Source: JAIEOG01 sp964611895
Lineage (GTDB): Bacteria > Bdellovibrionota > FAC87 > UBA2466
Length of the DNA stretch: 49,227 nucleotides
Direction of reading: 5' to 3'
Assembly: GCA_964611895.1 (NCBI GenBank)
Contig: CAZTDN010000026.1
Span: forward strand, 1 to 49,227
The notes under the pieces were generated by a model that saw only the letters and a list, made by a program, of their open reading frames with translations, made no database searches and was not told where the DNA came from. This document shows positions 33,151-40,854 of this stretch, piece after piece. Position 1 is the first letter of the stretch; each line of letters begins with the position of its first letter. Made by a program: the position numbers and the translations under genes.

Positions 33151-35292
33151 CTATTTCCAGCCGAGCGTGCGGCGCATCAGGTAGTACTCATTCAAAGGCC
33201 GATCATCGGAAATAAACCATTCGGGGCGGCCCATGATGCTTTCGAGTGGCCGTTCTTGAGCCAGCACTCTTTCGAAGGCTTGTTCAGGTGTTTGGCCTTG
33301 ATTCCATTCAATGAGGTCTGCTTTGGCGCGGTCGGGTAGGCGTTGGGCCAATTCCGCCGCGCTCCGACGAGCGATCGGGCTGTCTGAAGCCAAGAAAAAC
33401 ACCCCCGTGCTTTCAGGGGATTGAAATGCGCGGACATACGGAAAGCTTCGGTGCAGGGAAGTGGCAATCGCTTGGAGAATAGACTGGTCGCCTCCGGGGA
33501 ACCACTGTTGAAGAATTCCCCCCGGCGCAAGGCGCGCTTTAGCGTCGCGGTAAAACTCGAGCGAGTACAATAGGCTCGAGCCTGCCGCCTCAATAGGTGG
33601 TGGGGGATCGAGAGTAATGACATCAAATTTTTCAGAAGTGCGCCGGAGGAAACGCCTGCCATCGTCGATAACAACATGCGATTTCGGATCTTTTAAGAGT
33701 TCTGGGCCTTCGGGGAAGTAGAAGCCGAAGGAATCTCGCACGCTGGGTACCAGTTCCGCAGCCCACGCATCAAGGCCCCAGGAATGCAGGGAGCGGAAGG
33801 TTGTCCCCATGCCAAAGCAAATCACGAGCGCCTTTCCGGGGGTTGTATCGAGTGAGGCCAAGGGTAAGTGCGCCATCATTTTCGTCAGAGGAGTCAAAAT
33901 GGTGATGGAGATTCCGTTTACGTACATGTGTTTGATGCCGTTTGGCTCCTGAGAAGCTATCACGGTAGCGGTGTGATCCCGTCGAACAACGCCATTGGAG
34001 GCCTCCGCCTGTTCCTCGTAAGAGCGAGCGGGTCCCGCACTGAGGACAAAGGCGGCGATGGTTGCGTAAGTAAGTGCCTGCCGGGAACGCTTCCACGAAA
34101 AAGCGGTAAAAAGCGTGCAAAGAAATGGCATTGCGAGGGCCAACAACGACCATTTGACGCCGAGCCAGGGTAGCAAAAGGTATCCTGCGACCAAAGGTCC
34201 TAGGACGCAGCCGAGGATATTCACTGCGTATGCATAGCCGGCTGTGTCGGCATCGCCCTCGGAGTTTTCATCGATAAGCAGCGGGGTGAGGTATCCCAGC
34301 AAATAGCAAAAAGGGAAAATGGAAATGGCTGCGCCTACGCCGCGTAGGTATAGCCGTGGGTCGTTAAGCGCAATGGGCAGGCAGGCAGCAAACGCCAGCC
34401 AGTGGAGTAGGTGTTCGCGCGATCGGACTTTTCCCTGAGTGCAATGTCGTCTGTACGCCCATGAGCCAAGCCAAGTGGCCAGAAGATAAATGGCAAGCAG
34501 CATGGCAAAAGCGTAAATGGTGGTACGCAGCGCGGGGGTAAAAGCGCGAGTCCAGACAACCTCCATGCCCATGGAAGTAAAACCGGTCGCAAATAAAATC
34601 GCGAGAGTAATGCGGTTTGAAACCGATCGGGCAGGACGTTTTTTCGCGACTGCGGGCAAAGGATTGGCTGTGTCCGAGGAGGCCAGTCCGGCTGCGACGA
34701 GCGCAATGAAGGCGTTGAGTGCAGCGCCGACCAAAAGTGTGCCGGCAAAACCGTAAATTTCTACCAGCACTGCCGCAGTGACCAGAGCCCCCGCCATGGC
34801 TCCAATGACATTTCCCAAATAGAGGTAACTAAAGCCGGTAGTGTCGTTAGGGTACTGTTTTTTGAGGTAGGCCATCACAGCCGGAAAAGTCGCTCCCATG
34901 CATAAACACCAGGGCAAGATCGAAATCGAAATAAGTGCCGCGGATGTGAGGAGGTACTTGCCCGAGTCCATTTCCCCAAAGGTGAGCAAAGTGGCGCCAC
35001 CCGAACGGAAGAGATAGGGTACAGCGAAGGCGCTCAGGCCGATAACGGCCTCGATGCCAACATAAAACCAAAGCGGAGAGAGAGAGGACTGCGCGAGCCG
35101 TTGCGCGATCCGCCCCCCAGCCACGGATCCTAGCGCCAGCCCAACCATGAAGACTGAAAGGACCACCGATAAGACGGGAGTAACTATCCCAAAAGCCGCG
35201 AAGGCTAAGCGAAGCCAGACTACCTGGTACAAGATTCCACAAAAGCCCGAGAGGACGAACAGGAAGAACAAGATGCGTTTGGGTTGATTCAT
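33151..35292 (-). CDS. Multi-pass membrane protein fused to spermidine-synthase-like domain
   Basis: 713 aa from ATG 35292 (MNQPKRILFFLFVLSGF). About 12-14 hydrophobic segments fill residues 5-450 in an MFS-like arrangement. The C-terminal third has a Rossmann methyltransferase-type spermidine synthase fold: VICFGMGTTFRSL, AAELVPSVRDSF, VVIDDGRRFLRR, DVITLDPPPPIEAAGSSLLY and LAPGGILQQWFP. Fusions of this kind are widespread in bacteria; the substrate is uncertain and may not be a polyamine. No Shine-Dalgarno; a promoter ends 8 bases before the ATG. Confidence 0.82.
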   Translation of the reverse strand: MNQPKRILFFLFVLSGFCGILYQVVWLRLAFAAFGIVTPVLSVVLSVFMVGLALGSVAGGRIAQRLAQSSLSPLWFYVGIEAVIGLSAFAVPYLFRSGGATLLTFGEMDSGKYLLTSAALISISILPWCLCMGATFPAVMAYLKKQYPNDTTGFSYLYLGNVIGAMAGALVTAAVLVEIYGFAGTLLVGAALNAFIALVAAGLASSDTANPLPAVAKKRPARSVSNRITLAILFATGFTSMGMEVVWTRAFTPALRTTIYAFAMLLAIYLLATWLGSWAYRRHCTQGKVRSREHLLHWLAFAACLPIALNDPRLYLRGVGAAISIFPFCYLLGYLTPLLIDENSEGDADTAGYAYAVNILGCVLGPLVAGYLLLPWLGVKWSLLALAMPFLCTLFTAFSWKRSRQALTYATIAAFVLSAGPARSYEEQAEASNGVVRRDHTATVIASQEPNGIKHMYVNGISITILTPLTKMMAHLPLASLDTTPGKALVICFGMGTTFRSLHSWGLDAWAAELVPSVRDSFGFYFPEGPELLKDPKSHVVIDDGRRFLRRTSEKFDVITLDPPPPIEAAGSSLLYSLEFYRDAKARLAPGGILQQWFPGGDQSILQAIATSLHRSFPYVRAFQSPESTGVFFLASDSPIARRSAAELAQRLPDRAKADLIEWNQGQTPEQAFERVLAQERPLESIMGRPEWFISDDRPLNEYYLMRRTLGWK

Positions 35293-35300
35293 AGGGGGGC

Positions 35301-35329
35301 AGAGTAAAAGGGGGCGTTCGGATTGGCAA
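35301..35329 (-). promoter_or_regulatory. Promoter of the spermidine-synthase-like gene
   Basis: On the minus strand TTGCCA (35329-35324), 17 bases, TACTCT (35306-35301), then 8 bases to the ATG. The transcript would start about two bases before the ATG. It abuts the perfect hairpin at 35335-35374. Confidence 0.45.
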
Positions 35330-35334
35330 TGCTT

Positions 35335-35374
35335 CGGTACGCGGTACCTTTTACTCAAAAGGTACCGCGTACCG
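35335..35374. repeat. Perfect palindrome of the GTACGCGG hairpin family between divergent promoters
   Basis: 18-base arms CGGTACGCGGTACCTTTT and AAAAGGTACCGCGTACCG with no mismatch around a 4-base loop ACTC. Each arm also folds alone as GGTAC-GCG-GTACC followed by TTTT. It lies 6 bases outside the -35 of each of the two divergent promoters, so it does not terminate either gene. It shares its core with the terminators at 1468 and 45225. Confidence 0.8.
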
Positions 35375-35380
35375 TTTGCC

Positions 35381-35409
35381 TTGAATGGCGGGTCCCGCTC
35401 GCTTAAGCT
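35381..35409 (+). promoter_or_regulatory. Promoter of the SRPBCC gene
   Basis: TTGAAT (35381-35386), 17 bases, TAAGCT (35404-35409); predicted start near 35416, giving a 16-base leader that contains the ribosome site AGGGGA. Confidence 0.45.
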
Positions 35410-35431
35410 ATTCGTTAAATCAGGGGAAAAA

Positions 35432-35962
35432 ATGCTTAAAAAAATCGGATTGGCTATTGGGGGAGTGCTTCTTGCGGTATTGATTTTTGCGGCGGTGAAA
35501 TCGCCCGAGTACCGAGTGAGCCGATCGGTTTTGATTGAGGCTCCGGCCGACGCGATTTATCCCTATCTGATCAACCAGAAAAAAGCCGAGCAGTGGGGAA
35601 GCTGGATGGAGATCGATCCGGATTCTCGAATGACTTACCTGGGGCCGGACGAAGGTGTTGGCTCCCGCGCCAGTTGGACTGGCGGCAAGAAAATGGGCAC
35701 GGGTAGCGCCACTATAGTGAGCGCCGTCCCCAATCAGAAAGTGAATCTTAAGCTAGAGTACACTGAACCCATGAACATGGAGCAGGACTGTGAGTACCTC
35801 ATCACCCCTGAGGGTAAGGCCAGTCGGGTGTCGTGGACCGTATCCGGGAAAAACGGGTATGTGGGCCGTCTGATGTGTCTATTCACAGACATGGACGCTA
35901 TGGTCGGTAGCATGTTCGAAAAGGGACTGTCCAAGCTGAAGCACTTGGTTGAGAAAAACTAA
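35432..35962 (+). CDS. SRPBCC-family (START-like) protein with N-terminal membrane segment
   Basis: 176 aa from ATG 35432, 6 bases after AGGGGA. One hydrophobic helix at residues 4-22 (IGLAIGGVLLAVLIFAAV) anchors or exports it. The rest fits the polyketide-cyclase/START-like fold: SRSVLIEAPADAIYPYL, WGSWMEIDPDSRMTYLGP, GSRASWTGGKKMGTGSATI and a long C-terminal helix (AMVGSMFEKGLSKLKHLV). Such domains bind hydrophobic ligands; no specific role can be read. It stands alone with its own promoter. Confidence 0.8.
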   Translation: MLKKIGLAIGGVLLAVLIFAAVKSPEYRVSRSVLIEAPADAIYPYLINQKKAEQWGSWMEIDPDSRMTYLGPDEGVGSRASWTGGKKMGTGSATIVSAVPNQKVNLKLEYTEPMNMEQDCEYLITPEGKASRVSWTVSGKNGYVGRLMCLFTDMDAMVGSMFEKGLSKLKHLVEKN

Positions 35963-36005
35963 CTTTGTCCTACACAGCAGACCCGCTCCTTGATACCCAG
36001 ACTGG

Positions 36006-37118
36006 ATGCGTCCTTTCGATTTAGAGCGGTATTTTGCAAAATATGAATTTAGCGCCAAGTACCTGTTGGGAAGCTCCGATTGCGAGTCCATTTCTATTGG
36101 TGAACTTCTCGATCTTCAGCGTGGTGCACGCGCGGACTTCTATCGTCTTTCTTTAGGTTACACGGAAAGTACAGGGACTCGCTATTTGCGTTCGGCAATC
36201 GCGCAGGGTTACTCCAACATTAATGAAAAAGAAGTAGTGGTTCATGCGGGCGCACAAGAAGCCATTTTTACCTTTTGCCAGTCCTATTTGAAAAAAGGGG
36301 ACCACGTCATAGTACAGTGGCCCTGCTATCAATCCTTGTACAGTTTACCAGAGGATATTGGCTGCGAAGTCACTCGTTGGGAAGCGCAAGAGCATAAAAA
36401 TTGGTCTTTGGACCTTCAGTGGTTGGAAGATAACTTACGCCCAGAGACTGCAGCTGTTTTTGTGAATTTTCCCCACAACCCCACGGGTTACCTTCCATCA
36501 GTCGAAGATTTTCTGAATTTAGTTAAGATTGTCAGAAAACATGGAGCGTTGCTCTTTTGTGACGAGGTTTACCGTGGCCTAGAATACTCCGCTGATCTCA
36601 GGCTCCCTTCTGCGTGCGAGTTGTATGAAAATGCGGTTGTGTTGGGAGTTACTTCAAAAAGTTATGGTTTGGCGGGGTTAAGAATTGGTTGGTTGGTGTC
36701 TCACAACGCAGGCATTTTGGAAAAAGTAGCCGCTTGTAAAGACTACACATCGTTATGTAATAGCGCTCCGAGTGAATTCTTGGCTTCGATCGCATTGCGA
36801 AACGCGGATAGTCTAATTGCGCGAAATCGTGCACTGTCTTTGAGTAATTTGAGTCTTTTGCGAGGTTTTTTACAGCAGCACCCACAGTGGAGTTGGTCCG
36901 AGCCAAAAGCTGGATGCATTGGCCTGGTTCGTCTGGGATCTGGTGAAAACGCCGACGATCTTTGCACTCGTTTGGCTGAGAAAGAGGGGATCTTGCTTGT
37001 TCCCAGTGGGAGATTTGGATATGGGGATTGTCATGTTCGAATTGGGTACGGGAGGATTAATTTTCCTCAGGCTCTCCACAAGCTGGAATCAGCCCTTGGC
37101 GGTGAGAGAAGTACTTGA
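36006..37118 (+). CDS. PLP-dependent aminotransferase, class I/II
   Basis: 370 aa. Fold type I: HAGAQEAIFTF, NFPHNPTGYLPS, LLFCDEVYRGLEY (PLP-binding Asp and Tyr) and the Schiff-base lysine in VLGVTSKSYGLAGLRIGW, then a C-terminal VRIGYGR for the substrate carboxylate. The N-terminal part (RPFDLERYFAKYEFSAKYLL) recalls the capreomycidine-synthase subgroup, but the substrate is unknown. No clear ribosome site before the ATG at 36006. The reading region looks more A/T-rich than neighbours. First gene of the accessory-looking stretch that ends at tRNA-Leu. Confidence 0.85.
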   Translation: MRPFDLERYFAKYEFSAKYLLGSSDCESISIGELLDLQRGARADFYRLSLGYTESTGTRYLRSAIAQGYSNINEKEVVVHAGAQEAIFTFCQSYLKKGDHVIVQWPCYQSLYSLPEDIGCEVTRWEAQEHKNWSLDLQWLEDNLRPETAAVFVNFPHNPTGYLPSVEDFLNLVKIVRKHGALLFCDEVYRGLEYSADLRLPSACELYENAVVLGVTSKSYGLAGLRIGWLVSHNAGILEKVAACKDYTSLCNSAPSEFLASIALRNADSLIARNRALSLSNLSLLRGFLQQHPQWSWSEPKAGCIGLVRLGSGENADDLCTRLAEKEGILLVPSGRFGYGDCHVRIGYGRINFPQALHKLESALGGERST

Positions 37119-37169
37119 GAGCTGTTCCGGGATTGGTCGCGGAATTTGCCTGTCTAGAGGAGTGTCAAA

Positions 37170-37496
37170 ATGGACAAATCAATTAAAAAGTTAATCGTCT
37201 TTTCGTTTTGTTTGATGGGATTCTCAGTAAAATCCGCGCTACCTGAAGGGACTTGTGGGTCGGTTATTCAGCTCAAGTACCCTCTGGTGGTTGTCTCGGC
37301 AAAAAATGGGTTTGTGGGTTGCGGCTATATCGACGCCTCGGCCTGTGGAGAGGACGAAGCGTGTGCCATCGTTTCAGGGGTCAAGATCCCAGAAGATGTC
37401 CTTAAAGCAACTGTCAAAGCAGTTTCCTCCAAGGCCGCAGACCTTGGGGTTAAAGTCGGTATGTCCGGTGCCGAAGCGCTGGAGCGCTTTAAATAA
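37170..37496 (+). CDS. DUF1805 protein with signal peptide
   Basis: 108 aa, with GAGGAG 8 bases upstream. The body matches DUF1805 (YunC-like): VIQLKYPLVVVSAKNGFVGC, GYIDASACG, CAIVSGVKIPEDVL and LGVKVGMSGAEAL. Known DUF1805 proteins are short cytoplasmic proteins, but here a Sec signal peptide (KKLIVFSFCLMGFSVKSA) precedes it, so the product should be exported. Function unknown. The HAD gene follows by 31 bases, also with a signal peptide. Confidence 0.8.
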   Translation: MDKSIKKLIVFSFCLMGFSVKSALPEGTCGSVIQLKYPLVVVSAKNGFVGCGYIDASACGEDEACAIVSGVKIPEDVLKATVKAVSSKAADLGVKVGMSGAEALERFK

Positions 37497-37527
37497 CTCC
37501 TGGCGCGTTCAAAACACTGGGCTGTTT

Positions 37528-38211
37528 ATGAAGTTTTCAGCTGCGTGGATTTTCTGGGGTTTGTTTTTTTCTCTCGCGGCGGTAGCTGTCGACGAGAGTT
37601 ATGACTGTCCGGGTCACCTGACACTAAAGCGAAGAACACTGCTTGCGAACTACTCGCCCTTGGGCCAAGGGGGTGTCCCTGTGGCTTTTATCGATGTCGA
37701 TAAGACGTTGGTGGTGTCGACCCAAGGTCATAGCGTGCCCTCCGAACCGGGCGATATTACCTGGCTCCCGGGAACTGTCCCCGTACTGTCTCGTCTCAAC
37801 GAAGAAAATATTTTTCTTGCGCTAGTGTCTAACCAAAAGGACACGCCTGTTTTTCCGTCGTGGGAAAATACCGATGCCGTTTTGCTTCGAGTGGTGGAGC
37901 ATTTTCAGCAAATGGGGGTAAAGATTCACTGGTTTGATTTTGCTGGGGGTGGCGAGCAAAATGCCCGGGATCGTAAACCCAATCCAGGAATGGGGCTGCG
38001 GCTGGAGCGCTTCCTCCAAATCACTTATGCGCGTCCATTGGATAGGTCCCGCTCGTTCATGGTCGGGGATTATGCGGACAAAGACTTGGACGGTTCTGAT
38101 TCGGATTTGGGGTTTGCCAGAGCGTTTGGAATTGGATTTCGAGATCCGTCCGCGTTTTTTGGCTGGAGCGCTCAGGGAGTCAGGCGGTTTGGGAAACCTT
38201 TTTTTCGATGA
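37528..38211 (+). CDS. Exported HAD-superfamily phosphatase-like protein (HAD-IIIA type)
   Basis: 227 aa from ATG 37528 (MKFSAAWIFWGLFFSLAAVA, signal peptide). HAD motifs: I, VAFIDVDKTLVV (DxDxT); II, LALVSNQ; III, RKPNPGMGLRLE; IV, SFMVGDYADKDLDGSDSD. The order and RKPxPGM are those of the histidinol-phosphatase/GmhB/polynucleotide-phosphatase class. Export of such an enzyme is unusual; a periplasmic sugar or nucleotide phosphatase is possible. The ribosome site is weak, so translation may depend on the upstream DUF1805 gene. Confidence 0.8.
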   Translation: MKFSAAWIFWGLFFSLAAVAVDESYDCPGHLTLKRRTLLANYSPLGQGGVPVAFIDVDKTLVVSTQGHSVPSEPGDITWLPGTVPVLSRLNEENIFLALVSNQKDTPVFPSWENTDAVLLRVVEHFQQMGVKIHWFDFAGGGEQNARDRKPNPGMGLRLERFLQITYARPLDRSRSFMVGDYADKDLDGSDSDLGFARAFGIGFRDPSAFFGWSAQGVRRFGKPFFR

Positions 38212-38262
38212 GTCGAAGCGCGGTTATAGTTGGGTGATTTAAAACAGGGTTGTGCAAGTTAG

Positions 38263-38302
38263 GTTAAACGATGTTGACATCGACGATACAATCGTTTAAC
38301 AT
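38263..38302 (+). promoter_or_regulatory. vapBC promoter with overlapping 10-bp inverted repeat
   Basis: TTGACA (38274-38279), 17 bases, TAACAT (38297-38302), then 6 bases to the vapB ATG at 38309, so transcription should start at the ATG itself. A perfect inverted repeat GTTAAACGAT (38263-38272) / ATCGTTTAAC (38291-38300) flanks the -35 and overlaps the -10, the expected place for an autoregulatory VapB operator. Confidence 0.7.
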
Positions 38303-38308
38303 TGTAGT

Positions 38309-38521
38309 ATGACTGTTAAAGTGTCACCTAAATATCAAGTTGTTATTCCCGAAGATATTCGAAAGATTCTGGGGCTGCGTCCGGGAACTCAAGTGGATGT
38401 GATAGCAAAAGGGAAGGTTGCTTATTTGGTTCCTGTCCCTACGCTAGACGATTTGCAAAAAGAGCTTTCTGGAAAGGTGACCTCTGCATCGCTTAGAGAA
38501 AAAGGAAACCGGAAGCTGTGA
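38309..38521 (+). CDS. vapB: VapB-type antitoxin (AbrB/SpoVT domain)
   Basis: 70 aa. TVKVSPKYQVVIPEDIRKIL then GLRPGTQVDVIAKG is the AbrB-type swapped-hairpin DNA-binding domain (residues 2-45). The C-terminal tail (TLDDLQKELSGKVTSASL) should wrap the toxin. It represses its own operon and neutralises VapC. No Shine-Dalgarno; predicted leaderless mRNA. The last bases overlap vapC as GTGA. Confidence 0.9.
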   Translation: MTVKVSPKYQVVIPEDIRKILGLRPGTQVDVIAKGKVAYLVPVPTLDDLQKELSGKVTSASLREKGNRKL

Positions 38522-38895
38522 GCGCAACTGTTCTGCTGGATTCCTCTGTATGGATTGAGTTGTTGTGCAGCGGCTCCCTAGAAAAACCGGCCCGTGTTTT
38601 TTTCGCCAAGGCATCAAAGGTCATTGTACCTACGATCGTCCAATATGAAGTGTATCGAAAAATTACCTCCCTGGTCTCGGACGATCGAGCTCTTTCCGCT
38701 ATCGCACTTCTGAATCAACAAGCGGTAATTCCTCTCACAACAGAGGTTTCGCTTTTGGCAGCCGATCTGTCTCTAGAACATAAATTAGGAATGGCAGACA
38801 GTTTAATTCTGGCCCACTCGCAAGTGGCACAAGCAAAGTTGATCACCCTGGACAATGATTTCGCCTCGATTTCCGGAGTTCATATCATTCGATGA
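38518..38895 (+). CDS. vapC: VapC-type PIN-domain ribonuclease toxin
   Basis: 125 aa from GTG 38518. PIN acidic residues are in place: Asp in LLDSSVWIELL, Glu in VQYEVYRKI, Asp in HKLGMADSLILAHS and Asp in LITLDNDFASI. VapC toxins cut specific RNAs, often tRNA or rRNA loops, when VapB is lost. Translation is coupled to vapB. It lies 68 bases from the 3' end of tRNA-Leu, a common location for mobile accessory genes, but no integrase or flanking repeat is seen. Confidence 0.9.
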   Translation: MSATVLLDSSVWIELLCSGSLEKPARVFFAKASKVIVPTIVQYEVYRKITSLVSDDRALSAIALLNQQAVIPLTTEVSLLAADLSLEHKLGMADSLILAHSQVAQAKLITLDNDFASISGVHIIR

Positions 38896-38963
38896 AGTCG
38901 AAACCCCCGAACGGCTACGCGCCTTAAGTTTGAGATTAGGCGTAATATCAAATTTAGGAAGAG

Positions 38964-39047
38964 TGCCTCCGGAGAGAATCGAACTCTCACTCCCGTGAAG
39001 GAACCGGATTTTGAGTCCGGCGCGTCTACCAGTTCCGCCACAGAGGC
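38964..39047 (-). tRNA. tRNA-Leu (anticodon CAA)
   Basis: On the minus strand GCCTCTG pairs with CGGAGGC; discriminator A at 38964; CCA is not encoded (unlike tRNA-Ser here). Anticodon stem CCGGA/TCCGG with loop CTCAAAA (anticodon CAA, codon UUG). Class II long variable arm and T arm GAGAGTTCGATTCTCTC. Confidence 0.96.
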
Positions 39048-39201
39048 ATGAAGAACAGAAAACAGGAACTGTTTGAAACGAAAGGTCTATCAGCCCAGCG
39101 CGTCGATTTCAACCGTTCAAATTTTGCGGTTCTCTTCACATTAGGGTGTCTAACTCCTGGATATTGCTGCGTTGCGCCACATTCCGCTAAAATGGAACTC
39201 T

Positions 39202-39687
39202 ATGAAGAAGAAGTACGTACCGCGGTTGCCGCTGCCTTGGGACATGGTTGTCTTTCTCACCATCACGACGTCTGGTTTTGCCTTTTCTGTGCAAAGACTG
39301 GTTATCGATACTCAAAACCTGGAGGCGTCACCCGTACGCAAGCTCGACTCGCTTTTGACAAAACCAGAAGATCTCAATCGGCTTACAACCGACCTAGGTT
39401 GCCTCGATGCGGTCCAATCCCCCATTCGTCTAAAAAGCGAACTGGGCTCCATTCGCCTGCGAGGGAAATTCTGCACTCTCAGCAAAGCCGCCATGCGGGT
39501 TTTTGAAGGCATGCAGATCAAAAATCTCACCAATGGTTTTGAAGGCACCGTCTTTTACCAAGGGTTCGACTCTACTTTCGTAAGTGATTTTGTTGTCCTC
39601 GTTCCCGGTAGAAACCAGATCGAAATTCAGTGGCGCGAACGGGCTGGCGTCGAGCCTAGTCGATTGATTGCCGAAGTTTACGAATAA
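39202..39687 (+). CDS. Exported protein of unknown function
   Basis: 161 aa from ATG 39202. N-terminal basic residues and a hydrophobic run (WDMVVFLTITTSGFAF) look like a signal peptide or anchor. The rest is mixed, with two cysteines (DLGCLD, GKFCTL) and possible beta strands (NGFEGTVFYQGF, SDFVVLVPGRNQIEIQWRE), but matches no family I know. No Shine-Dalgarno; TAAAAT (39188-39193) ends 8 bases before the ATG. The HAF-repeat gene follows 63 bases downstream. Confidence 0.65.
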   Translation: MKKKYVPRLPLPWDMVVFLTITTSGFAFSVQRLVIDTQNLEASPVRKLDSLLTKPEDLNRLTTDLGCLDAVQSPIRLKSELGSIRLRGKFCTLSKAAMRVFEGMQIKNLTNGFEGTVFYQGFDSTFVSDFVVLVPGRNQIEIQWRERAGVEPSRLIAEVYE

Positions 39688-39750
39688 ATAGCCGCTCCGT
39701 TTGACATCCCGTCCCGAGTCTCTTAACGGTTTAAGACAGTGGGAGGTTGG

Positions 39751-40851
39751 ATGTTTGTTCTTTCATCTGTTCTATTTTTGGGTTCTCTTCTCTCCTCGGC
39801 GATAGCCGGGGACAAAGTTATTTACTACGAAACGGATCCAAGCAGCGAAGCTAGCGCCATTGCCGCCGGCGGAATCGCTCTGGGAGAAGTTGTCCCGGAT
39901 AACGAAGAGGATCCTCTAAAAACCGTCGTCTGGTCCTTCCTCACGGGCAAAAGGCGTTACCTTGCTCATCCCCCCGGAATTGATGCCATCGATCCTCGTG
40001 GTGTGGACTCTCTCGGTCGGGCCGTGGGGGTGTACTCCAATTCCACCAATCTTTTTGCACTCTATTACGACGAAAAAGGGGCGCGACAACAGCTAGTCCC
40101 GGTATCGGGCTACCACTTCGCACAGGCCAACGCGATAAGTGCCGCTGGAATTATCGTCGGCAGCTCAACGGATTCGGACAAAGCGAAGACGAGTGCTTGC
40201 TATTGGACGAGCTCCCCCAATCTGAGCAACGGCAAAACCCAATGGGTGGCTTCCAAACTTCCTTCGGAACATGAGGGGGCTGTTGGACGTGGGCTAAATG
40301 CCGCTCTTACCGTGAGTGAGAACGGAGCTTTTATTGGTGGCAGAATCGATCAAAAACCCGCCATTTGGGTCAAGGGACCGAAGGGTTGGGACTCGGTCCT
40401 GCTCTCTACGGAGTATGGGCAGGTAACCCATATAAACTCTCAAGGGGAGGCAGTGGGGTTCACCGTACCTTCGGGAAAAAACTGCCCCCATGCATTTTAT
40501 GCGGATGCGGTCACTCGAAAGCTACAATACATCGATCCTGTTTCCTCATCACAAACGTGCACTGAGGCACTGGGGATCGGTCCCTCCGGTTTGGTGGTTG
40601 GAAATTCTTTCGATCTTACCCATACGACCACGGACGGGTTTGTGTGGAATTCAAAGGGCGGTTCGGTGCGATTGAGAATCGCAAAGGACCACACACTGCT
40701 TCAACAAAAACCGGGTGGAGTGGATGAGGGGTTGTTTGTCGTGCTCAAAAGCATTTCTTCGCAAGGCTATTTGTTGGGGCAATCAGACGATCCCACGGCA
40801 GAGGATCCAGAAGAAAGCCCCACGCGCATGTTCGTTTATCAGTGGAAGTAG
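39751..40851 (+). CDS. HAF-repeat (beta-propeller-like) exported protein
   Basis: 366 aa from ATG 39751, which follows GGGAGG by 4-5 bases; GTG 39739 is an alternative. Signal peptide MFVLSSVLFLGSLLSSAIA. The body is built of about six repeats of the type A.xI.xxGxxVGxS followed by aromatic/polar strands (for example ANAISAAGIIVGSS, THINSQGEAVGFT, EALGIGPSGLVVGNS, ISSQGYLLGQS). This is the HAF pattern found in predicted extracellular propellers. Function unknown; probably a surface or secreted binding protein. Its stop is 3 bases from the stop of the convergent gene. Confidence 0.8.
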   Translation: MFVLSSVLFLGSLLSSAIAGDKVIYYETDPSSEASAIAAGGIALGEVVPDNEEDPLKTVVWSFLTGKRRYLAHPPGIDAIDPRGVDSLGRAVGVYSNSTNLFALYYDEKGARQQLVPVSGYHFAQANAISAAGIIVGSSTDSDKAKTSACYWTSSPNLSNGKTQWVASKLPSEHEGAVGRGLNAALTVSENGAFIGGRIDQKPAIWVKGPKGWDSVLLSTEYGQVTHINSQGEAVGFTVPSGKNCPHAFYADAVTRKLQYIDPVSSSQTCTEALGIGPSGLVVGNSFDLTHTTTDGFVWNSKGGSVRLRIAKDHTLLQQKPGGVDEGLFVVLKSISSQGYLLGQSDDPTAEDPEESPTRMFVYQWK

Positions 40852-40854
40852 ACC

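Noticed and set aside
38964..38990. Attachment site for an integrative element at tRNA-Leu
   Set aside because: I found no second copy of the tRNA 3' end within the window and no integrase gene.
39048..39506. 152-aa plus-strand reading frame starting at the tRNA-Leu gene end
   Set aside because: Begins at the tRNA edge, has no ribosome site and runs out of frame over the better-supported exported-protein gene at 39202.
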